A stretch of DNA of 64,000 nucleotides from the NCBI RefSeq assembly GCF_020215645.1, contig NZ_CP084058.1:11090501-11154500 (forward strand), read 5' to 3'. Numbering within the stretch: the first letter of the stretch is position 1; each line of letters starts with the position of its first letter. Origin of the DNA: Nonomuraea gerenzanensis. Its GTDB lineage: Bacteria > Actinomycetota > Actinomycetes > Streptosporangiales > Streptosporangiaceae. A program made the position numbers and the translations under genes. Shown piece by piece: positions 37,197-46,973 of the stretch. A model generated the notes under the pieces. It did no database searches. It had not been told where the DNA came from and saw only the letters and a list, made by a program, of their open reading frames with translations.

Positions 37197-38525
37197 CTAC
37201 CCGGCGAAGTGCTCCTTGGGGATGACGCCGTGCACGCCCGTCGTCCTGTCGACCACCTGTGACACCTCGAAGTTCGCCGCCGCTGACAGGTAGGCGTACG
37301 CCACGGCCCGCTCCATGCCCTGGTCGTGCTCCAGGAAGTCCAGGGCGTTGACGACGGCGCGGCGCATGGCCACGTCCAGGTCGTTCACCTGCCCGCCCTG
37401 CGAGCCGTCAGGATCGGACAGGCCGATCGGCAACCAGGCGTCCCGCGTCTCCGCGAACGGGTAGTGGAAGGCCGGCGAGGGCGCGTCGCCCGAGCCCGGC
37501 TTGCAGACGGTGAGGCGGAAGGTGGCGCGCAGCGAGCCCTCCATCGCGGTCAGCGCCACCTCGCCGCCGCCCATCGCGTGATGCGGGTCGCCGGTGTAGA
37601 ACAGCGCGCCCTCCGCGAACACCGGCAGGTAGAACGTGGCGCCCGCGCCGAGGTGGTGGATGTCGATGTTGCCGCCGCCCCGGGTGGGCGGGATCGAGTT
37701 GAGCGCGGGGTCGGTCATCCGGTCCGCGCCGGCGAACGCGACGCCCATGACCCCCATGAACGGCCGCAGCGGGAACGTCACCTCCTTGCCCCGCCCGCGC
37801 TTCAGCACGCCGCGGCCCCGGCGGACCGGGGTGAACACCGACACGTTCCCGTATCTCATCGGATCGCCGGTGGCGCGCCCGTCGGTGGCCACCGGAGGCA
37901 TCACCTCCTGCACCGTGATGCCGTCCGGCGCGCCGCCGCCCGCCTGCCTGGCCAGCGCGCCCTTGCCGTGGCGGCTGGAGACGACCCCGTACGGCACGCG
38001 CGGCAGCAGCGACAGCATCTCGACCTTGAGCACGTCGCCGGGGCGGGCATCGTCCACGTGGATCGGGCCCGTCACGATGTGCGGGCCGTCGAGGTCGAAG
38101 TCGCGCGGCGTGCGGGCGTAGTCGCGGGCGATCGCGACGGCGTCCTGGAGCACGTCCGCGCGGCGCACGCCGTGGCCGCCGAAGTACGCGACGGGGTCGC
38201 GGCCCTGGTCCTCAAGGATGCCCTCGTGCGAGACCGAGTCGACGGTGACCGTCTCGCCCGACCGCATCCGCAGGACGGGCTCGCTGGTCAGGGACGGTAC
38301 GTAGCCCCAGCGCACCTGGTCGGGCGTGGAGCGCAGGTAGTGCCTGCCGTGGATCGGGCCCTTGCCGGGCTGGAGGATCTCGCGGGGCTGGGCCGCGGCC
38401 GGGCTCGCCGCCGAGGTGGCGGTGGCGCCCGCGCCGAGGGCCGCCGCCACGCGCAGGAAGCTCCGCCGCCCGAGTCCGGTGATCAGCGCGTCCCGTACGT
38501 CGGCCGCGCTCTTCGGCACAGTCAT
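37197..38525 (-). CDS. acetamidase/formamidase-family protein, Tat-exported
   Basis: 442 residues of the FmdA/AmdA family, which hydrolyses short amides to ammonia and acid. A Tat signal (GRRSFLRVAAALGAGATA) precedes the beta-rich enzyme, so unlike most members it is probably exported. Family motifs include VTVDSVSHEG, PIHVDDARPGDVLKVE, GGGNIDIHHLGAGATFYLPV and GDPHHAMGGGEV. ATG 38525 follows GAGGAG. Downstream lies only the dehydrogenase remnant. Confidence 0.9.
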   Translation of the reverse strand: MTVPKSAADVRDALITGLGRRSFLRVAAALGAGATATSAASPAAAQPREILQPGKGPIHGRHYLRSTPDQVRWGYVPSLTSEPVLRMRSGETVTVDSVSHEGILEDQGRDPVAYFGGHGVRRADVLQDAVAIARDYARTPRDFDLDGPHIVTGPIHVDDARPGDVLKVEMLSLLPRVPYGVVSSRHGKGALARQAGGGAPDGITVQEVMPPVATDGRATGDPMRYGNVSVFTPVRRGRGVLKRGRGKEVTFPLRPFMGVMGVAFAGADRMTDPALNSIPPTRGGGNIDIHHLGAGATFYLPVFAEGALFYTGDPHHAMGGGEVALTAMEGSLRATFRLTVCKPGSGDAPSPAFHYPFAETRDAWLPIGLSDPDGSQGGQVNDLDVAMRRAVVNALDFLEHDQGMERAVAYAYLSAAANFEVSQVVDRTTGVHGVIPKEHFAG

Positions 38526-38678
38526 GATGGCTCCTCACAACGCCTCGCTCGTGACACCGATCATCGAGGACGGCTGTTGCGCCCTTGTTTCGGGCGGTTT
38601 TCGCCGTGCCCATGACCACCGATCGCCATGCGCCGTCTGACAGGATCGGATCACGCTCTGATCTGAAAGGCATCCGAG

Positions 38679-39149
38679 ATGGCTCCGAACATCGCCACCG
38701 CACGCCGCGTCGACCTGCCCGAACTGCTCGACTTCCTGCGCCCCAGGCACCACGGCCTGCTGTCCACCACCCGCGCGGACGGGCGTCCCCAGCTCTCCCC
38801 CGTCTCCTGCGGTGTGGACGGGAAGGGCACGATCGTGGTCTCCACCTATCCCGACCGGGCCAAGGCCGCCAACGCCCGCCGTGACGACCGCGTGTCGATC
38901 TGCGTGTTGTCCGACGACTGGAACGGGCCGTGGGTGCAGGTGGACGGGCATGCCGAGGTGACCGACATGCCGGAGGCGCTGGAGGGGCTGGTGGAGTACT
39001 ACCGGTGCATCGCCGGCGAGCACCCCGACTGGGACGAGTACCGCGAGGCCATGCGCCGCCAGGACAAGTCGCTGATCCGCATCCACATCGACCGCTGGGG
39101 CCCCATCGCGACCGGCGGCTTCCCCGCACGGCTGGTCGCCGACCAGTGA
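38679..39149 (+). CDS. PPOX-class (F420-dependent type) oxidoreductase
   Basis: Split-barrel flavoprotein-fold protein of 156 residues. It shows LLSTTRADGRPQLSPVSC, the cofactor-binding strand pair, STYPDRAKAANARRDDRVSI and a WVQVDGHAEV strand. Relatives bind F420 and reduce biliverdin, quinones or lactones; the substrate is unknown. Starts after a GAAAGG site. Convergent with the monooxygenase remnant. Confidence 0.88.
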   Translation: MAPNIATARRVDLPELLDFLRPRHHGLLSTTRADGRPQLSPVSCGVDGKGTIVVSTYPDRAKAANARRDDRVSICVLSDDWNGPWVQVDGHAEVTDMPEALEGLVEYYRCIAGEHPDWDEYREAMRRQDKSLIRIHIDRWGPIATGGFPARLVADQ

Positions 39150-39156
39150 CGCGGGC

Positions 39157-39584
39157 TCACACCATGGCCAGGTAGGCGGCCAGCTCCCCGGCCGAGGAGG
39201 TGGCGATGCCGACGTACCCGTCCGGCCTGATCAGGGTGTGCCTGACGCCTCCGTACGGCTGCGCGGGCACGTACGCCCGCACCTGCGGACCTCCGGGGAC
39301 GCGCGGCGCGGGGTCCGGGGAGAGCAGCGTGAAGTGCGGCCCCCGCAGCAGGTCGAACAGGCGTGCCCGCCGCCCGCCCGCGCCGCCAGGATCGGCGCCG
39401 CCACTCCCAGGTCGTCGAAGACCTCCTGCGTGCGGGGCTGGAGGCCCTTGCCCTTGGAGCCGCCCGCCGGTTGCGGGGCCTGGTCCAGGATGCGGCAGGG
39501 GACGCCGCGGCGGGCGCGGTCCACGGCGAGGGTCAGGCCGGTGAGGCCGGCGCCCGCGATGAGCACGTCGGTGTCGTCGTTCAT
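39157..39584 (-). pseudogene. FAD-dependent aromatic monooxygenase remnant
   Basis: The first ~60 codons encode the FAD Rossmann start (VLIAGAGLTGLTLAVDRARRGV, then KGLQPRTQEVFDDLGV) of a PheA/TfdB-type hydroxylase. The middle ~350 codons are missing. Near 39370 the homology resumes one frame over with the typical end (RLFDLLRGPHFTLL, then LIRPDGYVGIATSS). An internal deletion plus a frameshift has destroyed it. Confidence 0.85.
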
Positions 39585-39634
39585 GGCGCCGACCGTGCCA
39601 GGCGGCTCTGCCGGATCGCTGTCAGCTCCTGCCA

Positions 39635-39682
39635 GGCGCCGTCGGGGGCGCCGTCGGGGGCGCCGTCGGGGGCGCCGTCAGG
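39635..39682. repeat. 12-base tandem repeat, four copies, in the gap before ligA
   Basis: Four units of GGCGCCGTCGGG (last one slightly changed) in the 260-base gap between the monooxygenase remnant and ligA. Further along the same gap a plus-strand frame ends RWRYAIDNPFGTAG at 39814, which may be another gene fragment. No clear promoter for ligA could be picked. Confidence 0.85.
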
Positions 39683-39844
39683 GCTCGTCGGGCGCCGCCG
39701 TCCCCTCGGCTCCCCGCTCCCACATCGCCTGCAGCACCGGCCCACGTCGCCAGGCGCGGCGAGGAAGGCCGCTGGCGGTACGCGATCGACAACCCGTTCG
39801 GAACCGCCGGCTGAATTGTCGGTCCCGCTGGTCAGAATGGACCC

Positions 39845-41911
39845 ATGACCGAGACGCCCCCCATCACCACGCTGCCCGACGACACGGCCTACGCCGAGGC
39901 CGTCCAGCTCGCCGTCGACTCCGCCGCGGCCTACTACGCCGACGGCACCTCGACGCTCGACGACGACGCCTACGACCGGCTGGTGCGCGGCATCCAGGCG
40001 TACGAGGAGGAGCACCCCGAGTCGGTGCTGCCGTCCTCGCCCACCGGGAAGGTGGCCGGCGGGGCCGTGGCGGGCGACGTGCCGCACACGGTGCCGATGC
40101 TGAGCCTCGACAACGTCTTCGGCGCCGAGCAGCTCGCCGACTGGGCGGCGGGGCTGGAGCGCCGGCTCGGGCGGCCGGTCACGGCGTGGAGCGTGGAGCC
40201 CAAGCTCGACGGGCTGGCGATCTCTGCCCGCTACCGGCACGGCCGGCTGGCGCAGCTCGTCACGCGCGGCGACGGCACCGCCGGCGAGGACGTCTCACAC
40301 GCCATCGGCACCGTCGTCGGCCTGCCCGACCGGCTCGCCGACGCCGTGACGGTGGAGCTGCGGGGTGAGGTCATGATGACCACCTCGCAGTTCGAGGAGG
40401 CGTGCGCCAAGCGGCAGGCGCACGACGGCACCACCTTCGCCAACCCGCGCAGCGCCGCCGCGGGCACGCTGCGCGCGCAGGACCGGCCTTACGTGTGCGA
40501 GCTGACCTTCTTCGGCTACGGCGCGCTGCCCGCGCCCGGCGACGAGTCCGACCTGGCCGTGCGCCTGCGCGAGCTGCCGCACAGCCAGATCATGGAGTGG
40601 GTCGCCGCGCAGGGCGTGCAGACCACGGCCGCCACCTCCGTGGCCGGCATCGTGGCGCAGACGCTCGACCAGGTGCAGGCCCGGGTCGGGGAGATCGCGG
40701 CGGCGCGGGCCGAGCTGCCGTTCGGCATCGACGGCATCGTGATCAAGTGTGATCTGGCCGGTGACCAGGCGGAGGCGGGGTTCAGCTCGCGGGCGCCGCG
40801 GTGGGCGGTGGCGTACAAGCTGCCCGCCACCGAGAAGATCACCAAACTGCTCGACGTGACGTGGAACACCGGCCGCACCGGCGTCATCGCCCCGCGCGCC
40901 GTGCTGGAGCCCGTCGAGCTCGACGGCAGCATCGTCACCTACGCCACCCTGCACAACGTCGCCGACATCACCCGGCGCGGCCTGATGCTGGGCGACAGCG
41001 TGACCGTCTACAAGGCGGGCGACGTCATCCCCCGGGTCGAGGCGCCGGTGGTGCACCTGCGCACGGGCGACGAGCGGCCGATCCCGATCCCCGAGGTCTG
41101 CCCGATGTGCGGGGATGAGATCGATCGGTCGCAGGAGCGCTGGCGGTGCGTGCGCGGGCGCGACTGCCAGGCGATCTCCTCCGTCATCTACGCGGTCGAA
41201 CGCGACACGCTCGACATCGAGGGCCTCGCGTCCAACCGCATCAAGCAGATGTTCGAGAACGGCTTGATCGCCGACTTCGCCGACCTGTTCTTCCTGACCC
41301 GCGAGCAACTCCTCAAGCTGGAGCGCATGGGCGAGACCAGCACCGACAACCTCCTGGCCGCCATCGAGCAGGCCAAGACCAGGCCGCTCAGCAGGGTGTT
41401 CGCGGCTCTCGGGGTGCGCGGCACCGGCCGTTCGATGAGCCGCCGCATCGCCCGCCACTTCGCCACCATGGACAACATCCGCGCGGCCGACGCCGAGGCG
41501 ATCCAGCAGGTCGACGGCATCGGGCCGGAGAAGGCGCCGGTCGTGGTGGAGGAGCTGGCCGAGCTCGCCCCGCTGATCGACAAGCTGGTCCGCGCGGGAG
41601 TCAACATGGTGGAGCCCGGCGCCACCCCGCCGAGCGACGACCCGAAGGCCCCGGCCGAGGACCTGCCGCTCAGCTCGATGTCGGTGGTCGTGACCGGCAC
41701 GATGACGGGGCCGCTGGCGGCGCTGACGCGCAACGAGGTGAACGAGCTGATCGAGCGGGCCGGCGGCAAGTCCTCCTCCAGCGTCTCCGCCAAGACCTCG
41801 CTGCTGGTCGCCGGGGAGAAGGCGGGCTCGAAGCGGGCCAAGGCCGAGTCGCTGGGGGTGCGGATCGTGAGCCCGGAGGAGTTCGCCGAGCAGGTCGGCG
41901 CGTTCCTCTGA
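39845..41911 (+). CDS. ligA: NAD-dependent DNA ligase LigA
   Basis: 688 residues, the usual LigA length. Domain Ia has [15 protein letters not shown], the NAD contact. The adenylation domain has the nucleophile Lys120 (EPKLDG), [17 protein letters not shown] and the final [13 protein letters not shown]. The OB fold is followed by a four-Cys zinc finger (CPMC...CVRGRDC), HhH motifs and a C-terminal BRCT domain ([13 protein letters not shown]). It seals nicks in replication and repair. It sits alone among decayed genes and not in the usual replication or gat context, so it may be a second, accessory copy. Confidence 0.93.
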   Translation: MTETPPITTLPDDTAYAEAVQLAVDSAAAYYADGTSTLDDDAYDRLVRGIQAYEEEHPESVLPSSPTGKVAGGAVAGDVPHTVPMLSLDNVFGAEQLADWAAGLERRLGRPVTAWSVEPKLDGLAISARYRHGRLAQLVTRGDGTAGEDVSHAIGTVVGLPDRLADAVTVELRGEVMMTTSQFEEACAKRQAHDGTTFANPRSAAAGTLRAQDRPYVCELTFFGYGALPAPGDESDLAVRLRELPHSQIMEWVAAQGVQTTAATSVAGIVAQTLDQVQARVGEIAAARAELPFGIDGIVIKCDLAGDQAEAGFSSRAPRWAVAYKLPATEKITKLLDVTWNTGRTGVIAPRAVLEPVELDGSIVTYATLHNVADITRRGLMLGDSVTVYKAGDVIPRVEAPVVHLRTGDERPIPIPEVCPMCGDEIDRSQERWRCVRGRDCQAISSVIYAVERDTLDIEGLASNRIKQMFENGLIADFADLFFLTREQLLKLERMGETSTDNLLAAIEQAKTRPLSRVFAALGVRGTGRSMSRRIARHFATMDNIRAADAEAIQQVDGIGPEKAPVVVEELAELAPLIDKLVRAGVNMVEPGATPPSDDPKAPAEDLPLSSMSVVVTGTMTGPLAALTRNEVNELIERAGGKSSSSVSAKTSLLVAGEKAGSKRAKAESLGVRIVSPEEFAEQVGAFL

Positions 41912-41941
41912 GCTTGGTGGAGCCAGGCCACGCCGGGTCCG

Positions 41942-42166
41942 TCACCTCGTGGGGGTGGAGCGCCGGCGGAGCCAGCCGGCGGCGCACTCGCCCCGGCGTA
42001 CGTGGGCGCCGATCAGGACGGCGCTCTTGCCCAGGTACGCCGCCATCTCCAGGACGTCGCCGGAGGCGCCCTCGCCCGACGGGAACCACTCGAACAGGCG
42101 CTGGTCGGTCGGCCAGAACCAGCCGGGGATACGCTCCAGCGCGGCGGTGAGATCTGGTGCTGACAT
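41942..42166 (-). pseudogene. truncated SAM-dependent methyltransferase N-terminus
   Basis: 74 codons from ATG 42166. The start (ERIPGWFWPTDQRLFEWF, then SGDVLEMAAYLGKSAVLIGAH) matches the beginning of class I methyltransferases of the macrocin O-methyltransferase/TylF-like type, with the SAM-binding motif I as EMAAYLGKSAV. After RRGE the homology stops and the frame runs into a short basic end. The remaining two thirds are missing. Confidence 0.7.
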
Positions 42167-42316
42167 GCCCCGGACGCCAACAGCCCGGTTTTTCCGGAAA
42201 GAAGAGGGTTTGCCGCATGGCCATCGGGAGGTCACCGAAAGTTCGGCCGGCTTCGATTTTGTCGGTGCCGCCGTTCATAATCGCCATCGAGCACTGATCT
42301 CGGGGAGGCGGCGGCG

Positions 42317-42979
42317 ATGGCGAGGCGCTCCAGGCGCAGGCGGCGCAAGGCGGGCATGAAGGAGCAGTTGGCGCTGCTCGGCCTCGTGGGCGCGGCCGTC
42401 GTGGCCGTTCTCTTGGTGAAGTTCGCGGTGGAGAATCCGGTGTGGGCCGTGGTCATGGCCGGCCTGCTGATAATCGGCTTCTGTGGCGCGCTTTTCATGA
42501 GATATCGGGTCATTCAGGCACATCGTCGGCAATTTCTCGCCGCCAATGCGGAATTGGCGAAGGTCGATACCCTGACCGGCCCCGAATTCGAGCACCTGGT
42601 CGCCGAACGCCTGATCGCCGACGGCTTCCGCCGCGTACGCGAGCGGGGCCGCAGCGGCGACGGCGGCGTCGACATCACCGCCGTCGCGCCCGGCGGCGGG
42701 CCGTACGCGGTGCAGTGCAAGCGCTACAGCCGGACGGTCGGTGCTCCGGAGGTGCGCAACTTCCTGGGGGCGCTGGCCAACACGTTCGACGGGCACACGG
42801 GGGTGCTCGTCACCTCCGGGCATCTCACCCGTCAGGCGCGTGCGGAGGCGTTACGCGCCCGGCAGCCTCTCGTCCTCGTCGAACGTGACCGCCTCGCCGA
42901 TTGGTTGATCGGGCGCGACAGCCTGTTGCCGCGTCGGGTGCGGTTTTCGCTGGTGGAAGGGGAGGAGCCGGCGGGCTGA
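42317..42979 (+). CDS. membrane-anchored Mrr-type restriction endonuclease domain protein
   Basis: 220 residues. A basic start is followed by two TM helices (LLGLVGAAVVAVLLVKFAV and AVVMAGLLIIGFCGALF), then a Mrr-type PD-(D/E)xK domain: FEHLVAERLIADGF, SGDGGVDITAV with the catalytic Asp, and YAVQCKRYS with the QxK motif. The catalytic residues look intact. Such TM-Mrr proteins are widespread in actinobacteria and are suspected of acting on foreign or modified DNA at the membrane. Part of the gene (about 42,430-42,570) has lower G+C than its surroundings. Confidence 0.88.
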   Translation: MARRSRRRRRKAGMKEQLALLGLVGAAVVAVLLVKFAVENPVWAVVMAGLLIIGFCGALFMRYRVIQAHRRQFLAANAELAKVDTLTGPEFEHLVAERLIADGFRRVRERGRSGDGGVDITAVAPGGGPYAVQCKRYSRTVGAPEVRNFLGALANTFDGHTGVLVTSGHLTRQARAEALRARQPLVLVERDRLADWLIGRDSLLPRRVRFSLVEGEEPAG

Positions 42980-43021
42980 TCCGGATTGATCGACTACGGG
43001 GCGGCGGGACCGCTAGGGTTG

Positions 43022-43119
43022 TCCGCCTTCTCTTCCGCTGCATTCTCCTCCGCCCCTCCGCCCCCTTCCCCACTCCTCCTCCGCTCCTCCGCTCCTCCTC
43101 CGCCCTCCTCCCGCCCCCC
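43022..43119 (+). repeat. C/T-rich (polypyrimidine) tract
   Basis: About 98 bases almost free of A and G on the plus strand, made of CTCCTCCG-like units. It lies between the nuclease gene and the likely GTG start of the large membrane protein. An open frame through it gives only Ser/Pro-rich sequence, so I treat it as non-coding. Confidence 0.7.
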
Positions 43120-43129
43120 GAGGACCGCC

Positions 43130-45679
43130 GTGCTCCGCTACCGCCTTGGCCCGATCGTCGTGGCCCTCCTCGCGGTGCTGGTCGCTGCATCCGGCGCCGT
43201 CGCCCTCGTGACCGGCGACACCCGGCTATCCGTGCTGTTGGTCTACGGGCGGTTCCCCGAGCAGCTCGACGAGGTGGATACGGCCCATCTCGTGATGCTG
43301 GTCCTGGTGGGCCTGGCACAGGTCTGGGCGTTGGGGCAGATCCTGCCGAAGCCCGCCGCCGTCCTGCCGCAGCGGCACGGCGGCGGGGCACGGGGTGGGG
43401 CGCGGGGCTGGGACGAGCGGCTGCTGCGGATCGTGCTGTACGCCTGGATCGGGTGCGAGCTCGCCGACCGCCTGCCCTCCTGGCCCGAGCTGCCCGAGCA
43501 TCTCGCCCAAGCCGCCGCCGTGGTGCTGTTCTTCCGGGTGATGCGACCGGTGGCCCTGGGCTTGCGACTGGTCGCGCTCGTCGTGGGGCTGTTGGAGCCG
43601 GTCCGGGTGCTGGTCTCCGCGATCCCCTGGATCGAGGGCGCGGTGCTCTACGACGTTCTGCGGCTGGGTGGGGTGTCGTGGCTGGTCTGGCTCGTGCTGA
43701 CGGTGGCGGCGCAGGCGAAGGACGGCCGGTGGCGGCGGGGCACGCTGTGGGCGGGAGCGGTGGTCGCCGCCGAGCCGCTGCTCGTGCCGGAGCTGGACTT
43801 TCCCTTCTTCTGGTCCTACGCGTGGTTCGAAGGGGCCAGGCTGTTGATCGACGTGGTCCTGGTGGTGTGGCTCGGCCGCTCCGCCCGGGAAGCCGGGAAC
43901 GAACCCAAGGCCCTGGCGCAGGCCCGGACCGGGTCCAAGGCACCGTCAGCCGCCGCCCACAGGCGACCGTTACGGTGGTGGCCGGCGCAGGCGGTGGCGG
44001 TGGTGGTTCCGCTGGTGCCCGCAATGGTCAACTGCGTGAACGGGGTGTTCACCTGGATCGGGCCGCGCGGGGCCATCGCATCCTGGTTCTCCGGCGACGG
44101 GTGGTTCCTGCGGCAGCTCTGGCTCCCGATCGACGTCCTCCTGGGGGCCGGTGGCGCCTCGGGGCTGGTGCTGGCGGCGGTGCTGCTCCAGACCCGGCGG
44201 CTGGTGCTCGGCACGGTCGGGGTGCTGCTGGTCGCGGCGGTGGTCGGCGTGGTGAGCGCGGTGACAACGGGGGACGAAGGAGAACGGGCGGCCCAAGCTT
44301 CCGAGACCGCGATCTGGAACACGCCCTTCCCTGCCACCGCACCTACCACTGCACCCGCCACTAGCCTTGCCGCCGACCCTGCCACTGAGCCTGCCTCTGA
44401 ACCTACGCCTGCGCCTACCACCGGCCCCACCACCGATCCCACCGCCGCACCCACCACCGGCCTTGCCAGCGACGCCGCCGCCGCACCCACCACCGATCCC
44501 GCCACCCATCCCGCCACCGGCCTTGCCGGCGACGCCGCCGCCCCACCCACCACTGCCCCTACCCCCGACGCCGGCACCTCCGGCTCCGAGCAGGTGATCG
44601 TCGGCCTCGTCCGCCCATTCGAGAGCCGCCTGACATTCCACGACGAGAGTCCCCCGATCCTCTTCGACGAGCTGCTCACCACCGAGCCCGGCATCTCCCC
44701 GCTCTGGTACAGCGCCGCCTTCACCACCTCCGCCTTACTCCTGCTCCTCGCGTACGGCGGCCACCGCGTGCGCCGCCCGTACCGGACGGTCATGGCGAGC
44801 GTCGCCACGGCGGCGGCGCTGGCGTTCGTGCCGGTCTCGGATCAGGAGCCCGCCCGGTTCACCACGGCGGCCGGCTGCGACGGCATGGACCCCGATCGGG
44901 TCTCGGGCGAGCAGCGGTTCGTCTGCTCGGTGCGGCGCATCGAGAGCCCGCCGTTCGGCAAGGACATGCCCGATGAGCGGCTGATCGCGTACGGGCGGCG
45001 GCTCTGTGACGTCTACACCCGCGGCGACGCCCAGGAGGCGGCGGCGTTCGGCGCCGCGCACGGCTTCGCGCCGCTCGAACAGGCCGCGCTCGTGCGGGAC
45101 ATCTGCCCGAAGGCCGAGGCGGACGTGGCTCAGGCTTCGGCCGAGGACGAGGCCGAGATGCTGGCGTGGGAGGCGGAGGAGCAGGCCATGTGCGACCGCG
45201 CGCCGCGCCACCGGCCGCTGGTCGAGCCCGTTCGGGCCACCAGGGAGAAGGAGCCGGTCTGGCCCGAGGTCTGGCTGGAGGCGTACGAAGGGGACGGCAT
45301 GCCGGACGACGGGCTGTACGGGCAGGAGCTCGATCTGGTGGCCGTCGCGCCCGGTCACCTGCTCATCGAGGTCGAGACCACCTACCGCGTCTGCGTCACC
45401 ACCGAGACCTACGACCGCCGTCCCCCGGTCGAGACCAAGGGCTGGGCGCACGTCGTCGAGGTCGGGTACGAGAGCCCGACCGGCACCATCGAGCTCACCG
45501 ACAACCTCGCGGGGGTGGAGCTTCCCGACCTCTCGCTGCGCGGCAGGAAGGGGCACTATCGCATCCGCGTCCACTACGACCCGCCCGACTGGGAGAGGAA
45601 GGTGGGGCAGCGGCTGCTCGTCATGGCCTGGCCGGGACGCGGCGACGCCAGGGTGGTGCACCGGGCTCCGCCACGCTGA
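43130..45679 (+). CDS. large multi-pass membrane protein, unrecognised
   Basis: 849 residues from GTG 43130, which follows GAGG by 6 bases. I do not recognise the family. About nine TM helices span residues ~5-395, a Thr/Pro/Ala/Asp-rich repeated linker spans ~400-485, two more TM helices follow (about 525-590), and the C-terminal ~270 residues are soluble with several Cys (AGCDGMD, RFVCSV, RLCDVY, DICPK, AMCDRA) and an acidic coiled segment (ASAEDEAEMLAWEAEEQAM). The last part is beta-rich. It follows the Mrr-type nuclease by 151 bases on the same strand, so they could be one unit. Confidence 0.75.
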   Translation: MLRYRLGPIVVALLAVLVAASGAVALVTGDTRLSVLLVYGRFPEQLDEVDTAHLVMLVLVGLAQVWALGQILPKPAAVLPQRHGGGARGGARGWDERLLRIVLYAWIGCELADRLPSWPELPEHLAQAAAVVLFFRVMRPVALGLRLVALVVGLLEPVRVLVSAIPWIEGAVLYDVLRLGGVSWLVWLVLTVAAQAKDGRWRRGTLWAGAVVAAEPLLVPELDFPFFWSYAWFEGARLLIDVVLVVWLGRSAREAGNEPKALAQARTGSKAPSAAAHRRPLRWWPAQAVAVVVPLVPAMVNCVNGVFTWIGPRGAIASWFSGDGWFLRQLWLPIDVLLGAGGASGLVLAAVLLQTRRLVLGTVGVLLVAAVVGVVSAVTTGDEGERAAQASETAIWNTPFPATAPTTAPATSLAADPATEPASEPTPAPTTGPTTDPTAAPTTGLASDAAAAPTTDPATHPATGLAGDAAAPPTTAPTPDAGTSGSEQVIVGLVRPFESRLTFHDESPPILFDELLTTEPGISPLWYSAAFTTSALLLLLAYGGHRVRRPYRTVMASVATAAALAFVPVSDQEPARFTTAAGCDGMDPDRVSGEQRFVCSVRRIESPPFGKDMPDERLIAYGRRLCDVYTRGDAQEAAAFGAAHGFAPLEQAALVRDICPKAEADVAQASAEDEAEMLAWEAEEQAMCDRAPRHRPLVEPVRATREKEPVWPEVWLEAYEGDGMPDDGLYGQELDLVAVAPGHLLIEVETTYRVCVTTETYDRRPPVETKGWAHVVEVGYESPTGTIELTDNLAGVELPDLSLRGRKGHYRIRVHYDPPDWERKVGQRLLVMAWPGRGDARVVHRAPPR
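44336..44578 (+). repeat. Thr/Pro/Ala-rich degenerate repeat in the membrane protein gene
   Basis: Degenerate units of 6-18 bases encode alternating blocks such as APTTDPATHPATGLAGDAA. They form an extended linker between membrane halves. Confidence 0.8.
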
Positions 45680-45765
45680 GCGCGGCGTCCCCGGCGGCGA
45701 CGCTCGTCAGGCCCGCCGGGCGCCCCACCGCTGAGCGCGGTGACGACCGTGTGGCCCGTCGGGCG

Positions 45766-46881
45766 TCAGCGCTGAGTGCAGATGGCGGTGTCCAAGGCAG
45801 CCTCCACCCGCTCCAGCGCCTTGGCCGAAGTGGGCAGGTGGGTGACGGCGACGGCGGCGGCGCGGCCGTCCTCGGTGGCGGCGTTGGCGGTGTAGTAGCC
45901 GGGGATGGAGCCACCGTGCCCCCACGCCGTGACGCCGCACGACAGCTTCACGCTGCTCAGGCCGAGGCCGTAACGCCCCTCGCGGCCGAACTGCGGTGCC
46001 GCGACGGTGGTGCGCAGCTCCTTGAGCTGGGCGGGCTTGAGCAGCTTGCCGTCGAGGAGCGCGGTGAAGAAGCGGTTCAGGTCGCTGGGGGTGGAGATCA
46101 TCTGCCCGGCGGTCCAGGCCTGCGACGGGTCGAACTCGGTGACGTCCGACATCGGCTGCTGCGGGTCGTCGCGGTGGTAGCCGGTGGCGTACGGCCGGCG
46201 GAGCTTGCGGTCGCCGTCGGCCGGGAAGTAGGTGCGGCGAAGGCCGAGCTTGTCGACGGTGCGCCTGGTGATCTCCTCGCTCGCGGGGCGGCCGGTGACC
46301 TGCTCGATGAGCAGGCCCGCGACGATGTAGTTCGTGTTGCTGTAGGCCCATCGGGTGCCGGGCGCGAACTGTGCCTTCTTGTCCAGCGCGAGGTCGAGCA
46401 GGCGGCGCGGCTCGTAGTGCTGGTGCAGGATGGGCAGGATGCCGCCGGCCAGGAGGGTGTCGGTGTACTCGGGCAGGCCGCTGGTGTGCTGCAGCAGCTG
46501 CCGTACGGTGATGCGGCGGCCGTCGATGCCGTCGCCGCGCAGCAGGCCCGGCAGGTAGGTCTCGACGGGTGCGTCCAGCTTGACCTTGCCCTCGCCGACG
46601 AGCTGCAGGACGGTCACGGCGGTGAAGGTCTTGGTGTTGCTGCCGATGCGGACGTACGCGTCGGCCGGGGGACGGCCCTTGCGGCCCGCGGTGTAGTGGC
46701 GCATGCCGCCGCCGCGTGCCTGGACGGAGGCGAGCGCGCCGGGGAAGCCGTCCTTGGTGACGAGCTTGTTCAGGGTCGCCTCCATGCTCGGGGAGGCGGC
46801 GGCCTGGGTGGCGGTGCCGCAGAGGACGGCGAGGGTGAGGGCGGAGGCTCCGGTCCACCGGTGGAAGCTCGATGCGATCAT
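45766..46881 (-). CDS. secreted serine hydrolase of the beta-lactamase / DD-peptidase type
   Basis: 371 residues with a signal peptide (ending ATQAAAS). Class C beta-lactamase-fold motifs are intact: Ser81-x-x-Lys84 (GSNTKT), YSNTNY and HGGSIPG. Such enzymes act as D-alanyl-D-alanine carboxypeptidases, esterases or beta-lactamases outside the cell; sequence alone does not decide. It stands alone, convergent with the large membrane protein. Confidence 0.9.
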   Translation of the reverse strand: MIASSFHRWTGASALTLAVLCGTATQAAASPSMEATLNKLVTKDGFPGALASVQARGGGMRHYTAGRKGRPPADAYVRIGSNTKTFTAVTVLQLVGEGKVKLDAPVETYLPGLLRGDGIDGRRITVRQLLQHTSGLPEYTDTLLAGGILPILHQHYEPRRLLDLALDKKAQFAPGTRWAYSNTNYIVAGLLIEQVTGRPASEEITRRTVDKLGLRRTYFPADGDRKLRRPYATGYHRDDPQQPMSDVTEFDPSQAWTAGQMISTPSDLNRFFTALLDGKLLKPAQLKELRTTVAAPQFGREGRYGLGLSSVKLSCGVTAWGHGGSIPGYYTANAATEDGRAAAVAVTHLPTSAKALERVEAALDTAICTQR

Positions 46882-46973
46882 GTCGCCAAACTACGGACGG
46901 TCAGGGGCCGGTCGCGATCCCGTATACGGGACGATCGTGGTAGGGCCAGCACTACCGCCTAGGATCATGGCGC

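Noticed and set aside
42986..43130. N-terminal Ser/Pro-rich extension of the large membrane protein
   Set aside because: Encoded by the polypyrimidine tract; GTG 43130 has a GAGG site and begins the membrane domain.
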